Assembly: GCF_002338065.1 (NCBI RefSeq)
Contig: NZ_DDHJ01000021.1
Coordinates: forward strand, 1 to 64,000
Origin: Pseudomonas sp. UBA1879
GTDB taxonomy: Bacteria > Pseudomonadota > Gammaproteobacteria > Pseudomonadales > Pseudomonadaceae
Direction of reading: 5' to 3'
DNA: 64,000 nt
The notes beneath the pieces are model-generated. The model saw nothing but the letters and a program-made list of their open reading frames with translations, searched no databases and was not told the origin of the DNA. Both the position numbers and the translations under genes were made by a program. Within the stretch, counting starts at the first letter, position 1. Each line of letters starts with the position of its first letter. Below, piece by piece: positions 56,737-64,000 of the stretch.

Positions 56737-58547
56737 GCAGATAGATCCTCCGGCGGTTGAAGACTGACCCCTGAAGCCCCGGTGCGCATGCGCAACGTCA
56801 GCAGCGCGCCGCCTTCGGGGTGATTGGCGAACAGCAGCTCGCCGCCCAGCGCGCGCATCAGCGTATCGCAGATCGCCAGGCCCAGCCCCAGGCCTTGGGT
56901 GCGGGTTTTGGTGGTGAAGAATGGCTCGCGCGCATGCTCCAGCGCCTCGCGGGAAAAGCCCGGGCCGTTGTCGCGAATGTACAGGTTGACGCCCTCGGCG
57001 TTGTACTCGGCACTTATCCACAATTTACGCGGCGGGCCTTTCTCGGTCAGGGCGTCCAGTGCGTTGGCAAGCAAATTACCCAGCACCTGACGCAGCCGCG
57101 TTTCGCCTGCCTGCACCCACAGCGTTGCATCCGGCAGGTCGCGAATCAGCTCGACTTCCATCGCCCGCCGGCGCTTGGCGAGCAACGCCAAGGCATCGTC
57201 AAGGGCCGGTTGCAGGGCCACGCTTTCCGGCGCGTGACGGTCACGTCGAGCGAAGGCGCGCAGGTGAGCGATGATCGAGGCCATCCGCCCCGTGAGTTCA
57301 CTGATCAGCTTGAGGTTGCTTCGCGCATCGTCGGTGCGTTGATGATCGAGCAGGATCTCGGCGTTCTCCGCGTAGCTGCGAATCGCCGCCAGGGGCTGAT
57401 TGAGTTCGTGGCTGATGCTGGCGGACATGGTGCCCAACGCCGACAGCTTGCCCGCTTGCACCAACTCGTCTTGGGCGCGAAAGAGTTCCTGTTGCGCATG
57501 TTCACGCTCCAACACTTCCTGGCGCAGGCGCTGGTTCAGCCCTTCCAGATCGCTGGTCCGCTCGATGACTCGCACCTCCAGTTCGCGGCGTGCTTTGCCT
57601 TCGAAATGGATGCGGTCCAGGTAATGACGCCGCCGCTGCATCATGATGCCGAGCAGCAACATCAGCACCAGCAGGGTCGCGCCGCCGATGGCCACCACCG
57701 TGCGCACCGGGCGCGAGACCAGCACTTTCGGCGCGAGGATGTTCACGCTCCAGCCGGTTTCGTCGATCTGCTGGGTCTGGGTCAGCCAGCCGTTTTCGTC
57801 CAGTTGAAGTGGGCGCGGGTCGCGGGTCGGGTACGGTTGAATCGCGACGATGGCCTGTTTCTCTTCCTCGCTGAGCGGGCGTGTGGCACGGAATCGCCAC
57901 GCGGGATTGGACGTAAGGATCACCACGCCATTGTGGTCGGTGACCAGCAATTGCTCGGGCGTCTTGCCCCAGAGGGTTTCGGTCAAGTCCAGATCGACCT
58001 TGACCACCAGCACCCCGATGACGGTGTTGCCATCACGAACGGCGGCAGCGAAGAAATAGCCGCGCTTGGCGGACGTGGTCCCCAAGCCGAAGAAGCGCCC
58101 GAGCTTTCCGGCCATGGCGTTGCTGAAATAAGGGCGAAAGGCGAAGTTGCGCCCGACGAAACTGTCACGTTTATCCCAGTTCGACGCGGCGAGGGTGTCG
58201 CCGTTGGGCGCCATCAGGTAAATGACTTCGGCGCCGGTCTGCTGGGCTGTGTTCATCAGCAGCAGGTTGGCCTGCTGTCGGGTTTGCAGGTCTTGAGGGT
58301 TGGCAAGCATGGCGCGCAGGCCCGGCAGGTCACCGAGAATCTGCGGCAGCATTTCATAACGGTGAAGCGTGCCAAGCAAGTTGGCGACGTAAAGGTCCAG
58401 CGTCTGGCGATTCTGGCTCAGCAGTTCGTTGAGGTAATAGCGCTCGGCCAGGCGTTCGAGCGGCCACAGCATTGGCGCCAGAATCAGGGCCAGCAGGGCG
58501 AGGCTGCGCCAGCGGGGGCGACGAGGGAGGGAGGAAGTGCTGGTCAT
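56733..58547 (-). CDS. dctB: C4-dicarboxylate sensor histidine kinase DctB
   Basis: 604 residues. Two transmembrane segments (about 12-30 and 283-303) enclose a periplasmic double-Cache sensor with FGLGTTSAKRGYFFAAAVRD. A coiled coil leads to the H-box with H380 in SISHELNQPLAAIRSYAENA and the ATPase domain with NLLANALDAL, DNGPGFS and GLGLGLAI. It phosphorylates DctD. The dctA or dctPQM transport genes are not in the window. Confidence 0.9.
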   Translation of the reverse strand: MTSTSSLPRRPRWRSLALLALILAPMLWPLERLAERYYLNELLSQNRQTLDLYVANLLGTLHRYEMLPQILGDLPGLRAMLANPQDLQTRQQANLLLMNTAQQTGAEVIYLMAPNGDTLAASNWDKRDSFVGRNFAFRPYFSNAMAGKLGRFFGLGTTSAKRGYFFAAAVRDGNTVIGVLVVKVDLDLTETLWGKTPEQLLVTDHNGVVILTSNPAWRFRATRPLSEEEKQAIVAIQPYPTRDPRPLQLDENGWLTQTQQIDETGWSVNILAPKVLVSRPVRTVVAIGGATLLVLMLLLGIMMQRRRHYLDRIHFEGKARRELEVRVIERTSDLEGLNQRLRQEVLEREHAQQELFRAQDELVQAGKLSALGTMSASISHELNQPLAAIRSYAENAEILLDHQRTDDARSNLKLISELTGRMASIIAHLRAFARRDRHAPESVALQPALDDALALLAKRRRAMEVELIRDLPDATLWVQAGETRLRQVLGNLLANALDALTEKGPPRKLWISAEYNAEGVNLYIRDNGPGFSREALEHAREPFFTTKTRTQGLGLGLAICDTLMRALGGELLFANHPEGGALLTLRMRTGASGVSLQPPEDLSA

Positions 58548-58619
58548 GAAATCGCCCGGTGAGTCCGTTGCGATGCTTGTGTGACAGGCATTTGGCCCGT
58601 GTCGCTCATGCCGTTACTA

Positions 58620-58680
58620 TCGCGAGCAAGCTCACTCCTACAGGCGGGAGCCGTTAATGTAGGAGTGAGCTTGCTCGCGA
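58620..58680. repeat. REP doublet, tail-to-tail orientation
   Basis: The arms 58620-58642 and 58658-58680 are exact 23-base reverse complements, with CTCCTACA and TGTAGGAG facing the 15-base spacer. This is the opposite orientation from the other doublets in the window. Confidence 0.8.
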
Positions 58681-58746
58681 AGGCGTTAGGTCAAGCGAAG
58701 CATCGGTCGGCCAGTGCCACTCAGCATCTGATAGGCGACATTATGC

Positions 58747-59628
58747 CTATCCCTGCTGAGCGAGGCACTCTTGCAATGCGACGTGCCAAGCCGGCTGGCT
58801 CACGCCCCATTCCCGTTGCAGGCGGCTGCAATCGAGGCGGGAGTTCAGCGGGCGGGCGGCGGGAGTGGGGTAGGCGCTGGACGGGATTGGCTCAATCGTT
58901 GCGCACGGTTTTCCGGCTTTGATCAGCGCTTCACCGATCGCCTCGGCAAAACCCGCCCACGAGGTCTCGCCGCTGGCCGTCAGGTGATACACCCCCCACG
59001 CGCCAGGCTTCCCTTCACGCCAGCGCTCGATCAGCTGCCGCGTGCTCTGAGCGATGGTGCCCGCCCAGGTCGGCGCGCCGATCTGATCAGCGACGACGGT
59101 GAGTTTTTCGCGCTCAGGCAACAGGTGTTGCATGGTCAGCAGAAAATTGCGCCCGGTGAGCGAGTAGACCCAACTGGTTCGCAGGATCAGGTACTGACCC
59201 CCAGCCTTTTCGATGGCCTGTTCCCCGGCCAATTTGCTCTTGCCGTAGACGCCCAGCGGGTTCGGTGTATCGGTTTCCGTCCACGCCCCTTCTTTACGGC
59301 CATCGAACACGTAGTCGGTGGAGTAATGAATGAACGGAATGCCCAACGCAGCGGCCTCTTCGGCAAACACGCCAGGAGCAGTCGCATTGATCGCGAACGC
59401 CAGATCCGGCTCGCTTTCCGCCCGATCCACTGCCGTGTGAGCGGCGGCGTTGATGATCAGGTCCGGATGGTGTTCGCGCACGGCATTGCGAATCGCCTCA
59501 GGCTGGCTCAGATCAAGTTGATCGCGGCCCAGCACGATCAACTCCGCAAGGTCTTTGAGGCTGTGCTGCAACGCCTGGGAAACCTGGCCGTGTTGCCCGC
59601 TGATCAGTATCCGCAGTGGTGCGCTCAC
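58747..59628 (-). CDS. rfbD: dTDP-4-dehydrorhamnose reductase
   Basis: 293 residues. The last step of dTDP-L-rhamnose synthesis. Marks: ILISGQHGQVSQAL for the cofactor, IIHYSTDYVFDG-like FIHYSTDYVFDGRKEG, and GVYGKSKLAGEQ with the catalytic Tyr and Lys. It overlaps rfbC by four bases and is last in the operon. Confidence 0.93.
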   Translation of the reverse strand: MSAPLRILISGQHGQVSQALQHSLKDLAELIVLGRDQLDLSQPEAIRNAVREHHPDLIINAAAHTAVDRAESEPDLAFAINATAPGVFAEEAAALGIPFIHYSTDYVFDGRKEGAWTETDTPNPLGVYGKSKLAGEQAIEKAGGQYLILRTSWVYSLTGRNFLLTMQHLLPEREKLTVVADQIGAPTWAGTIAQSTRQLIERWREGKPGAWGVYHLTASGETSWAGFAEAIGEALIKAGKPCATIEPIPSSAYPTPAARPLNSRLDCSRLQREWGVSQPAWHVALQECLAQQG

Positions 59629-60170
59629 GGGAACACTTCCGCATCTTTGAGGCTTTTACCGATCTGGTCTTTCGCCGACAGCTTGGGCGCGTCGGTCAGG
59701 CCCCAATCGATGCCCAGATCCGGGTCGTCCCAACGGATGCAGCGCTCGGCGGAGGGCGTGTAGTAATCAGTCGTCTTGTACAGGAACTCGGCGTGTTCGC
59801 TCAGCACCACGAAACCATGGGCGAACCCTGGCGGAATCCAGAGCTGGCGAGCGTTTTCCGCCGACAGTTCAAGGCCGAACCATTTGCCGAAATGCGGCGA
59901 ACTGCGGCGGATGTCGACAGCGATATCCAACACCTTGCCTGCAGTGACGCGCACCAACTTTCCTTGAGGGTTCTGGATCTGATAGTGCAGCCCGCGCAAC
60001 ACGCCTTGCTGCGAGCGCGAATGGTTGTCCTGCACGAACTGATCACTGACGCCAGTGGCGTCGGCAAAGGCCTTGGCGTTGAAGCTTTCGTAGAAAAAAC
60101 CGCGCTCATCGCCGAACACTTTGGGCTCGATGATGAGCACACCTGGCAACTCGCTTTGGATGACGTTCAC
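59625..60170 (-). CDS. rfbC: dTDP-4-dehydrorhamnose 3,5-epimerase
   Basis: 181 residues. Cupin-fold epimerase with FFYESFNAKAFADATG, VQDNHSRSQQGVLRGLHYQ, and PPGFAHGFVVLSEHAEFLYK. It overlaps rfbA and rfbD by four bases each. Confidence 0.95.
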   Translation of the reverse strand: MNVIQSELPGVLIIEPKVFGDERGFFYESFNAKAFADATGVSDQFVQDNHSRSQQGVLRGLHYQIQNPQGKLVRVTAGKVLDIAVDIRRSSPHFGKWFGLELSAENARQLWIPPGFAHGFVVLSEHAEFLYKTTDYYTPSAERCIRWDDPDLGIDWGLTDAPKLSAKDQIGKSLKDAEVFP

Positions 60171-61042
60171 TGGTTTTCCCCGGCAATTTTGAACAGGTAC
60201 TGACCGTAGCCGGTCTTGCCGAAATAGTCAGCCCGTTTAAGCAGGTACTCGCGATCGATCCAACCGTTCTGGTAGGCGATTTCTTCAAGGCAGGCGACTT
60301 TCAGGCCCTGACGATGCTCGATGGTCTGCACATATTGCGAGGCGTCGAGCAGGCTGTCGTGAGTACCGGTGTCGAGCCAGGCAAAGCCGCGGCCAAAACG
60401 CTCGACGCGCAGGTCGCCGCGTTTGAGGTACGCGTTGTTGACGTCAGTAATTTCCAGCTCGCCTCGTGGCGACGGTTTCACGTCCTTGGCGATCTGAACG
60501 ACTTCGTTGTCGTAAAAATACAGACCGGTCACGGCATAGCTGGATTTGGGTGCCTTAGGTTTCTCTTCGATGGACAGCGCGTGGCCGTTCTCGTCGAAAT
60601 CGATCACGCCAAAGCGCTCCGGATCCTTGACCCAATAACCGAAGACGGTCGCGCCAGACGCTTGTTCAGCGGCGCGTTTGAGCTGGTCGCTAAAGTGCTG
60701 ACCGTGGAAGATGTTGTCGCCCAGAATCAGGCACACCGAATCGTCACCGATGAATTTCTCGCCGATCAAAAAGGCCTGCGCCAGACCGTCCGGCTTGGGC
60801 TGTTCGGCGTAGTGGAAATGCACGCCGAACTGACTGCCGTCGCCGAGCAGCGCTTTGTATTGCGGCAGGTCCAGCGGCGTGGAGATGATCAGGATTTCCT
60901 TGATCCCGGCCAGCATCAGCACCGAGATCGGGTAGTAAATCATCGGTTTGTCGTAGATTGGGAGCAGCTGCTTGGAGACTCCGAGGGTGATCGGGTGCAG
61001 ACGTGTGCCCGACCCGCCTGCCAATACGATTCCTTTAGTCAT
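60167..61042 (-). CDS. rfbA: Glucose-1-phosphate thymidylyltransferase
   Basis: 291 residues. The nucleotidyl transferase signature is GIVLAGGSGTRLHPITLGVS with KQLLPIYDKPMIYYPISVLM; GDNIFHG and VIDFDENGHALSIEEKP are also present. It makes dTDP-glucose. It overlaps rfbB and rfbC by four bases each. Confidence 0.95.
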   Translation of the reverse strand: MTKGIVLAGGSGTRLHPITLGVSKQLLPIYDKPMIYYPISVLMLAGIKEILIISTPLDLPQYKALLGDGSQFGVHFHYAEQPKPDGLAQAFLIGEKFIGDDSVCLILGDNIFHGQHFSDQLKRAAEQASGATVFGYWVKDPERFGVIDFDENGHALSIEEKPKAPKSSYAVTGLYFYDNEVVQIAKDVKPSPRGELEITDVNNAYLKRGDLRVERFGRGFAWLDTGTHDSLLDASQYVQTIEHRQGLKVACLEEIAYQNGWIDREYLLKRADYFGKTGYGQYLFKIAGENQ

Positions 61043-62118
61043 GCGATCAGATCCTTAACGTTGGTGCCCAAGCGTTCGCCCTGGTAGCTGCCGTCTTGCA
61101 CGTTGCGGCACCATTCCAGGTTGTCGAGATACCACTGCACGGTTTTGCGCAGTCCGGACTCAAAGGTCTCTTCCGGCTTCCAGCCCAGTTCGCGCTCGAT
61201 CTTGCTGGCGTCGATGGCGTAGCGCATGTCGTGGCCGGGGCGGTCAGTCACGTAGGTGATCAGGTCCGCATAATGGGCCACGCCTTTGCGCTGCTCCGGT
61301 GCCAGTTCTTCGAGAAGAGCGCAAATGCCACGCACCACGTCGATGTTCTTCTGCTCGTTGTGGCCGCCGATGTTGTAGGTCTCGCCTACCTCGCCTTCGG
61401 TCACGACCTTGAGCAACGCTCGGGCGTGATCTTCGACGAACAGCCAGTCGCGCACTTGCAGACCGTTGCCGTACACGGGCAGCGGTTTACCAGCGAGGGC
61501 ATTGAGGATCACCAGCGGGATGAGCTTTTCCGGAAAGTGGAACGGCCCGTAATTGTTCGAGCAGTTGGTCACGACCACGGGCAAGCCATAGGTGCGTTGC
61601 CAGGCGCGAACCAGGTGGTCGGACGCTGCCTTGCTGGCCGAATAAGGCGAGCTGGGCGCGTAGGGCGTGGTTTCGGTGAACAGGTCATCGACACCGTGCA
61701 GGTCGCCATACACTTCGTCAGTGGAAATGTGGTGGAAGCGGAACGCAGCGCGCTCGGCTTCCGGGAGGGTTAGCCAGTAGCCGCGTGTCGCTTCAAGCAG
61801 GCTGTAGGTGCCGACGATGTTGGTCTGAATGAACTCCGACGGGCCATCAATGGAGCGGTCCACGTGGGATTCAGCGGCCAGGTGCATAATCGCATCAGGC
61901 TTGAAACGCGCCAGCACCTTGCTGACCTCGGCCTGATTGACGATGTCCTGCTGCACGAATTCATAACGGGTATTCGTCACAATGCTCTGCAGCGATTCAA
62001 GGTTGCCTGCGTACGTCAATTTGTCGAAATTCAGTACGTCGTGTTCGGTGTTGTTGATCAGATGGCGGATCAGTGCCGAACCGATAAATCCGGCGCCACC
62101 GGTGACAAGTATTCGCAT
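61039..62118 (-). CDS. rfbB: dTDP-glucose 4,6-dehydratase
   Basis: 359 residues. SDR-extended enzyme: MRILVTGGAGFIGSALIRHL at the N-terminus and SPYSASKAASDHLVRAWQRT with the YxxxK pair, plus NNYGPFHFPEKLIPL. It catalyses the second step and is first in the rfbBACD operon. All junctions are ATGA-type four-base overlaps, so output is stoichiometrically coupled. Confidence 0.95.
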   Translation of the reverse strand: MRILVTGGAGFIGSALIRHLINNTEHDVLNFDKLTYAGNLESLQSIVTNTRYEFVQQDIVNQAEVSKVLARFKPDAIMHLAAESHVDRSIDGPSEFIQTNIVGTYSLLEATRGYWLTLPEAERAAFRFHHISTDEVYGDLHGVDDLFTETTPYAPSSPYSASKAASDHLVRAWQRTYGLPVVVTNCSNNYGPFHFPEKLIPLVILNALAGKPLPVYGNGLQVRDWLFVEDHARALLKVVTEGEVGETYNIGGHNEQKNIDVVRGICALLEELAPEQRKGVAHYADLITYVTDRPGHDMRYAIDASKIERELGWKPEETFESGLRKTVQWYLDNLEWCRNVQDGSYQGERLGTNVKDLIA

Positions 62119-62397
62119 AGCCAGACCTTCTTCCCTGGATGGACTTCAAGATAACGAAGCATAGCTTGTGGGCGGGCGGTGACAGGCGCAAGGCACAAAC
62201 GCCTGGAAAGCCATGAAATTAATTGATAGCCAGACCCAGCGAGCGTCATAAAACCGCCGCAAGTGTTTCATTCTCTTAACGGCGACGCTATCTATCCGTC
62301 AAATAAATGATTTAGCCCTCCCGCACGGCCAAAGGGTTGCCAATCTGACAGGCAACTGGCGATATTGCGCGTTCATTCCTGTCCTCGGACGTTCGAC

Positions 62398-64000
62398 ATG
62401 CCACTCGCTACCCTGATACGTCGCTCCAGCCTGCCTTGTCCGGAGATCACAGCCGAGCAGGCGGCTGAATTGCTTTCGATGCATTACGGGCTGAGCGGGG
62501 CATTGAAGGAGTTGGGCAGTCAGCAAGACAGAAATTTCTTGCTCGACCCAGGCACGGGGCAGCGCTTTGTGTTGAAGATCTGCCGTGGCGACTACCACAT
62601 CGCCGAGCTGGCGGCTCAACATGCGGCGCTAAGGCATTTAGAGACGTACCCGGACATTCGCGTGCCGGGCGTGGTGCCTGCGGTCAGCGGCGAAGACATT
62701 TTGTCGGTCGAGGTGGGCGGCCACGCGGTGCATGTGCGCCTGCTGGAATTCATCGATGGGCAATCGCTGGCCGATGTGCAGCACCTGAGCCGGGATGTGG
62801 TAATCCGCTTGGCTGAGCTGTGCGCAAAGGTCGACGTCGCACTGGCTGACTTCGACCATGCGGGGCTGGAGCGGATTCTGCAATGGGACCCTCGCCATGC
62901 TCACGCGCTGATCAAACACCTGCTGCCGGTGATCGACAACGCCGATGAGCGCGCTTGCATCGCCAAGGCGGCGGATGACGCTCATGCCCGCTTGCTGCCT
63001 TTGATCGCGGCGCTACCCCTGCAAGCCATTCACTTGGACATTACCGAATACAACGTGGTCTGGGCCCGTGATGCCCATCACCTGTGGCAGTTGCAGGGCC
63101 TTATCGACTTTGGTGATGTGGTGCGCACCTGGCGCATCGCGGATCTGTCAGTGACATGCGCCGCGCTGCTGCACCATGCCGAAGGCGATCCGCTGTACAT
63201 CTTGCCGGCGATTCAGGCTTATCAGCGTATCAACCCCTTGCAGATCGAGGAGCTGAAAGCGCTGTGGCCTCTGATCGTCGCGCGTGCTGCCGTGCTGGTC
63301 CTTAGCAGTGAGCAACAGGCGAGCGTTGAGCCCGACAATACCTATATTCAGGCCAACCTTGAGAGCGAGTGGAACATCTTCGATGTCGCCACGTCAGTGC
63401 CGATGGCATTGATGGAGGCCGCCATTCTGGATGCCGTGGGCCAGCTTGAAAACACTGACGCACCCCAAGGCCACGTAGCGTTTTCGCCTCTGCTGCCGAG
63501 TCTGGCGGGACAGGGGGTTACGACGGTCGACCTGGGTGTCCTCAGTGAGCATTTCGAAGCCGGTAACTGGGAGCAGAGCGGCATCGACGAAACGCTGCTC
63601 AAAGAAGCGGCGCACGCGCAGGGTCTGGTCGCCAGTCGTTACGGGGAATATCGGCTTTCCCGCACGCTGCCCGACAGCGCTCGCGAGCCGGACACGTTTG
63701 CCCTGCATGTCGAGTTGCTGATCCCTCACGGCACGGCGGTGCATGCGCCGTTCCACGGCACCCTGCGGCACACCGCCGATGGCGCGTTGATGCTTATTGG
63801 TGCCGATTCGAATCTGCGCTTGTGGGGCGTGCGTTCGGATTTCGATTCAGGCGTCGAATTCGGGGCCAGCGATGTGATCGGGCAGGGCGGCGGTTCGTTG
63901 ATCGTGCAGTTGTGTGCCGAGCGCGACGTGAGTCCGCCATTGTTCTGCACCCCTTCTCGGGCGGCCGCGTGGCGGGCCCTTTGTCCTTCACCTCAGGGCT
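62398..64000 (+). CDS. APH-type kinase/aminotransferase fusion protein, partial
   Basis: The frame is open from the ATG at 62398 (MPLATLIRRSSLPCPEITAE) to the edge, 534 codons. The N-terminal ~340 residues form a phosphotransferase domain of the aminoglycoside-kinase type, with HLDITEYNVVW (H-x-D-x4-N catalytic loop) and LIDFGDVVRTW (DFG-like metal site). A middle region from about 400 with VELLIPHGTAVHAPFHGTLR looks like an M23/LytM-like beta domain. This order matches large kinase-peptidase-aminotransferase class III proteins; the aminotransferase part would lie beyond the window. The start has a weak ribosome-binding site. Confidence 0.7.
   Translation, partial: MPLATLIRRSSLPCPEITAEQAAELLSMHYGLSGALKELGSQQDRNFLLDPGTGQRFVLKICRGDYHIAELAAQHAALRHLETYPDIRVPGVVPAVSGEDILSVEVGGHAVHVRLLEFIDGQSLADVQHLSRDVVIRLAELCAKVDVALADFDHAGLERILQWDPRHAHALIKHLLPVIDNADERACIAKAADDAHARLLPLIAALPLQAIHLDITEYNVVWARDAHHLWQLQGLIDFGDVVRTWRIADLSVTCAALLHHAEGDPLYILPAIQAYQRINPLQIEELKALWPLIVARAAVLVLSSEQQASVEPDNTYIQANLESEWNIFDVATSVPMALMEAAILDAVGQLENTDAPQGHVAFSPLLPSLAGQGVTTVDLGVLSEHFEAGNWEQSGIDETLLKEAAHAQGLVASRYGEYRLSRTLPDSAREPDTFALHVELLIPHGTAVHAPFHGTLRHTADGALMLIGADSNLRLWGVRSDFDSGVEFGASDVIGQGGGSLIVQLCAERDVSPPLFCTPSRAAAWRALCPSPQG

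Overview
The window is a stretch of a Pseudomonas chromosome, most likely a fluorescent or P. syringae-type species. Evidence for this is about 60% GC with strongly G/C-ending codons, more than a dozen Pseudomonas-type REP elements of the form GTAGGAG(T/C)G(A/C)GCTTGC, and a gene order that, from memory, follows the P. aeruginosa PAO1 block around zapA-pepP-ubiH, argE-argA-gshA, tex, ompR-envZ, rimK, hslO-pckA, fdhD, nudE-cysQ, dctBD and rml. The species cannot be fixed from sequence reading alone.

Layout. (1) 1-2035 is accessory: the C-terminus of a large polymorphic (CDI-type) toxin, a probable AT-rich immunity gene overlapping it by one base, and an 850-base gene-poor stretch with a decayed XRE-family regulator. 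(2) 2036-10682 is core: a quinone oxidoreductase, a FliL-domain exported protein, an EVE protein, a 46-residue membrane peptide, then fau, 6S RNA, zapA and a ZapB-like gene on the minus strand, diverging from ygfB, pepP, ubiH and ubiI (ubiquinone ring hydroxylation). (3) 10838-17448 holds an iron ABC transporter binding protein and permease without an ATPase, a long inverted-repeat leader before gcvT-gcvH, a DUF2388 protein and an NfeD/band-7 pair. (4) 17712-19546 has an idnO-like dehydrogenase and an idnD gene broken by one in-frame TAA, followed by a REP-rich spacer. (5) 20096-32 kb has an orphan GspE/PilB-type ATPase, an ACT-like protein divergent from an Lrp regulator, a CYTH-CHAD triphosphatase, argE, argA, gshA, a thioesterase and tex.

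(6) 32-41 kb has ompR-envZ, the rimA-rimB-rimK operon (c-di-GMP phosphodiesterase, aspartic protease, S6 glutamate ligase), hslR, a PAP2 phosphatase, hslO and pckA. (7) 41-47.7 kb is more accessory: a lipoprotein, a GxSxG lipase-like protein paired with a membrane-anchored partner (effector/immunity-like), recQ, a hotdog thioesterase, a glycine-zipper protein and an orphan intergenic terminator that suggests a small RNA. (8) 47.7-64 kb has a YdeP-type molybdoenzyme with fdhD, a LysR regulator, yrfG, nudE-cysQ, a DUF2599 secreted protein, a YiiD-like protein with dctD-dctB, the four-gene dTDP-L-rhamnose operon rfbBACD with 4-base overlaps throughout, and the start of a large kinase/aminotransferase fusion that leaves the window.

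The strongest points to follow up are the toxin/immunity end, the lipase plus anchored partner, the 18-bp-armed leader before gcvT, the idnD nonsense codon, the 34-bp inverted repeat at 19816/19936, and the small-RNA candidate near 47455-47546.
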